NCBI GenBank assembly: GCA_948468465.1 | Contig: CAOKJJ010000002.1 | Location: 1 to 64,000 of the forward strand | DNA: 64,000 nucleotides | DNA from: an uncultured Eubacterium sp. | Lineage (GTDB): Bacteria > Bacillota_A > Clostridia > Lachnospirales > Lachnospiraceae | Direction: 5' to 3' | Shown here: positions 63,245-64,000 of the stretch, in pieces | Layout of the letters: each line of letters starts with the position of its first letter | Position numbering within the stretch: position 1 is the first letter of the stretch | Notes under the pieces: model-generated | What the model saw: the letters and a program-made list of their open reading frames with translations, nothing else | Database searches by the model: none | Told to the model about the DNA's origin: nothing | Translations under genes and position numbers: made by a program

Positions 63245-64000
63245 TTATACATTAAATATCGTTGTCACATAAATCTGTCTGGCTAATCCGCTTGCACGCA
63301 GTGCATCTGCAGCGTCTCTTGCCGCGCCCCGTTCCTCAAATAATGCAAATACTGTAGGCCCGCTGCCGCTCATCATCGCATTTAACGCTCCATGTTCCAG
63401 CAAATGTTCCTTGATCTGCGCAATGACCGGATATTCCTTTATCGTCACTTCTTCCAAAATGTTTCCCATATGTGAAGCCATCGCGTTTAAATTCTGCTGC
63501 TTAATATCTGTGATCAGCTGATCAATATCCGGGTGCTTCGTCTGTTCATCTAATGACAGCCTGTCATACACCCATTTCGTGGATACACTGATTCCTGGTT
63601 TTGCAATGACTACCGGACAGCGCGGAACCGCGGGAAGCCTTGTCAGCTTCTCTCCAATGCCTTCTGCGAGAGCGGTTCCCCGCATCAGACAGTACGGTAC
63701 ATCGGCTCCCAGTCTTAATGCCCGCTTTGCAAGCTGCCTTTGCGAAAGCTTAAGATCATACATCAGATTCATTCCATACAGCACCGCGGCCGCGTCCGTG
63801 CTTCCGCCAGCCATACCTGCAGATACGGGAATGCATTTTTTAATATCAATGCGTACTCCCTGCGTAAGCTTAAATTCGTCCATCAAAAGTCTGGCTGCTT
63901 TAAATGCAATATTGTGCTCGTCCACCGGCAGAAATCTTATGTTTGTCGTCAGCTGAATGTCCGGTTCTGCTGTTTTTTCCATCTGTACACTATCGAACAA
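63245..64000 (-). CDS. ispE: 4-diphosphocytidyl-2-C-methyl-D-erythritol kinase (IspE), C-terminal part
   Basis: 251 codons are visible, and the 5' end lies past the right edge; no start is visible. The GHMP kinase ATP loop PVSAGMAGGSTDAAAVLYGM and the C-terminal SGSGPTVFALFEE identify IspE. It phosphorylates CDP-methylerythritol in the MEP isoprenoid pathway. It is a housekeeping gene that marks the chromosomal backbone. Confidence 0.93.
   Translation of the reverse strand: MFDSVQMEKTAEPDIQLTTNIRFLPVDEHNIAFKAARLLMDEFKLTQGVRIDIKKCIPVSAGMAGGSTDAAAVLYGMNLMYDLKLSQRQLAKRALRLGADVPYCLMRGTALAEGIGEKLTRLPAVPRCPVVIAKPGISVSTKWVYDRLSLDEQTKHPDIDQLITDIKQQNLNAMASHMGNILEEVTIKEYPVIAQIKEHLLEHGALNAMMSGSGPTVFALFEERGAARDAADALRASGLARQIYVTTIFNV

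Noticed and set aside
1..64000. CRISPR array, rRNA or tRNA genes, DDE insertion sequences
   Set aside because: No regularly spaced direct repeats, no tRNA/rRNA-like stretches and no transposase motifs were noticed on reading; the elements use a protein-coding gene, not a tRNA, as target.

Overview
This window looks like a chromosome segment of a spore-forming gut Firmicute, most likely Lachnospiraceae or a related Clostridia. The grounds are low to moderate G+C, strong AGGAGG-type ribosome binding sites, an ispE-gntR-SpoIID-like gene order, a DUF6870-like gene beside tandem large serine recombinases, and Lachnospiraceae-style palindromic repeats. Nearly every gene is on the minus strand.

The backbone is ispE (partial, right edge), a GntR regulator, and one 422-codon gene for a SpoIID-like protein with a C-terminal peptidoglycan-binding domain. 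That gene is broken into three collinear pieces (62493-61805, 47556-47326, 1079-723). Two separate elements fill the gaps, and removing both at their short common cores restores a single uninterrupted frame. The layout recalls the skin and SPbeta/spsM elements, which are excised during sporulation.

Element A (47550-61811, about 14.3 kb) has its own large serine integrase, divergent XRE repressors, a P4-type primase-helicase and a cargo block: a NADAR-type protein overlapping an alpha/beta-hydrolase, a degenerate PD-(D/E)XK-like protein, a CX5R phosphatase-like protein, a small resolvase, an EndoIII-like protein and several unknowns. Its attP lies inside the integrase gene, so integration swaps the integrase C-terminus.

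Element B (1077-47326, about 46.2 kb) has two small paralogous genes and three tandem serine recombinases at its left end. The rest is an essentially continuous minus-strand surface-glycan operon: pseudaminic acid synthesis (PseB, C, G, I, F), an ATP-grasp/phosphoesterase/SDR block, a 2,3-dehydratase/ketoreductase/WecE-like deoxyaminosugar module, a LuxC/LuxE/ACP/acyl-ligase acyl module, a GtrB-like transferase, a Wzx flippase, a Wzm/Wzt ABC exporter, WecB, several glycosyltransferases and a UbiA-type prenyltransferase. No conjugation genes were seen.

The operon starts with an XRE regulator. Upstream of it, perfect 27-bp inverted repeats enclose a promoter that currently points away from the operon: a candidate phase-variable invertible promoter, here in the OFF orientation. 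A diverged copy of the same arrangement, with the start of a homologous regulator, is at 1-404 outside element B.
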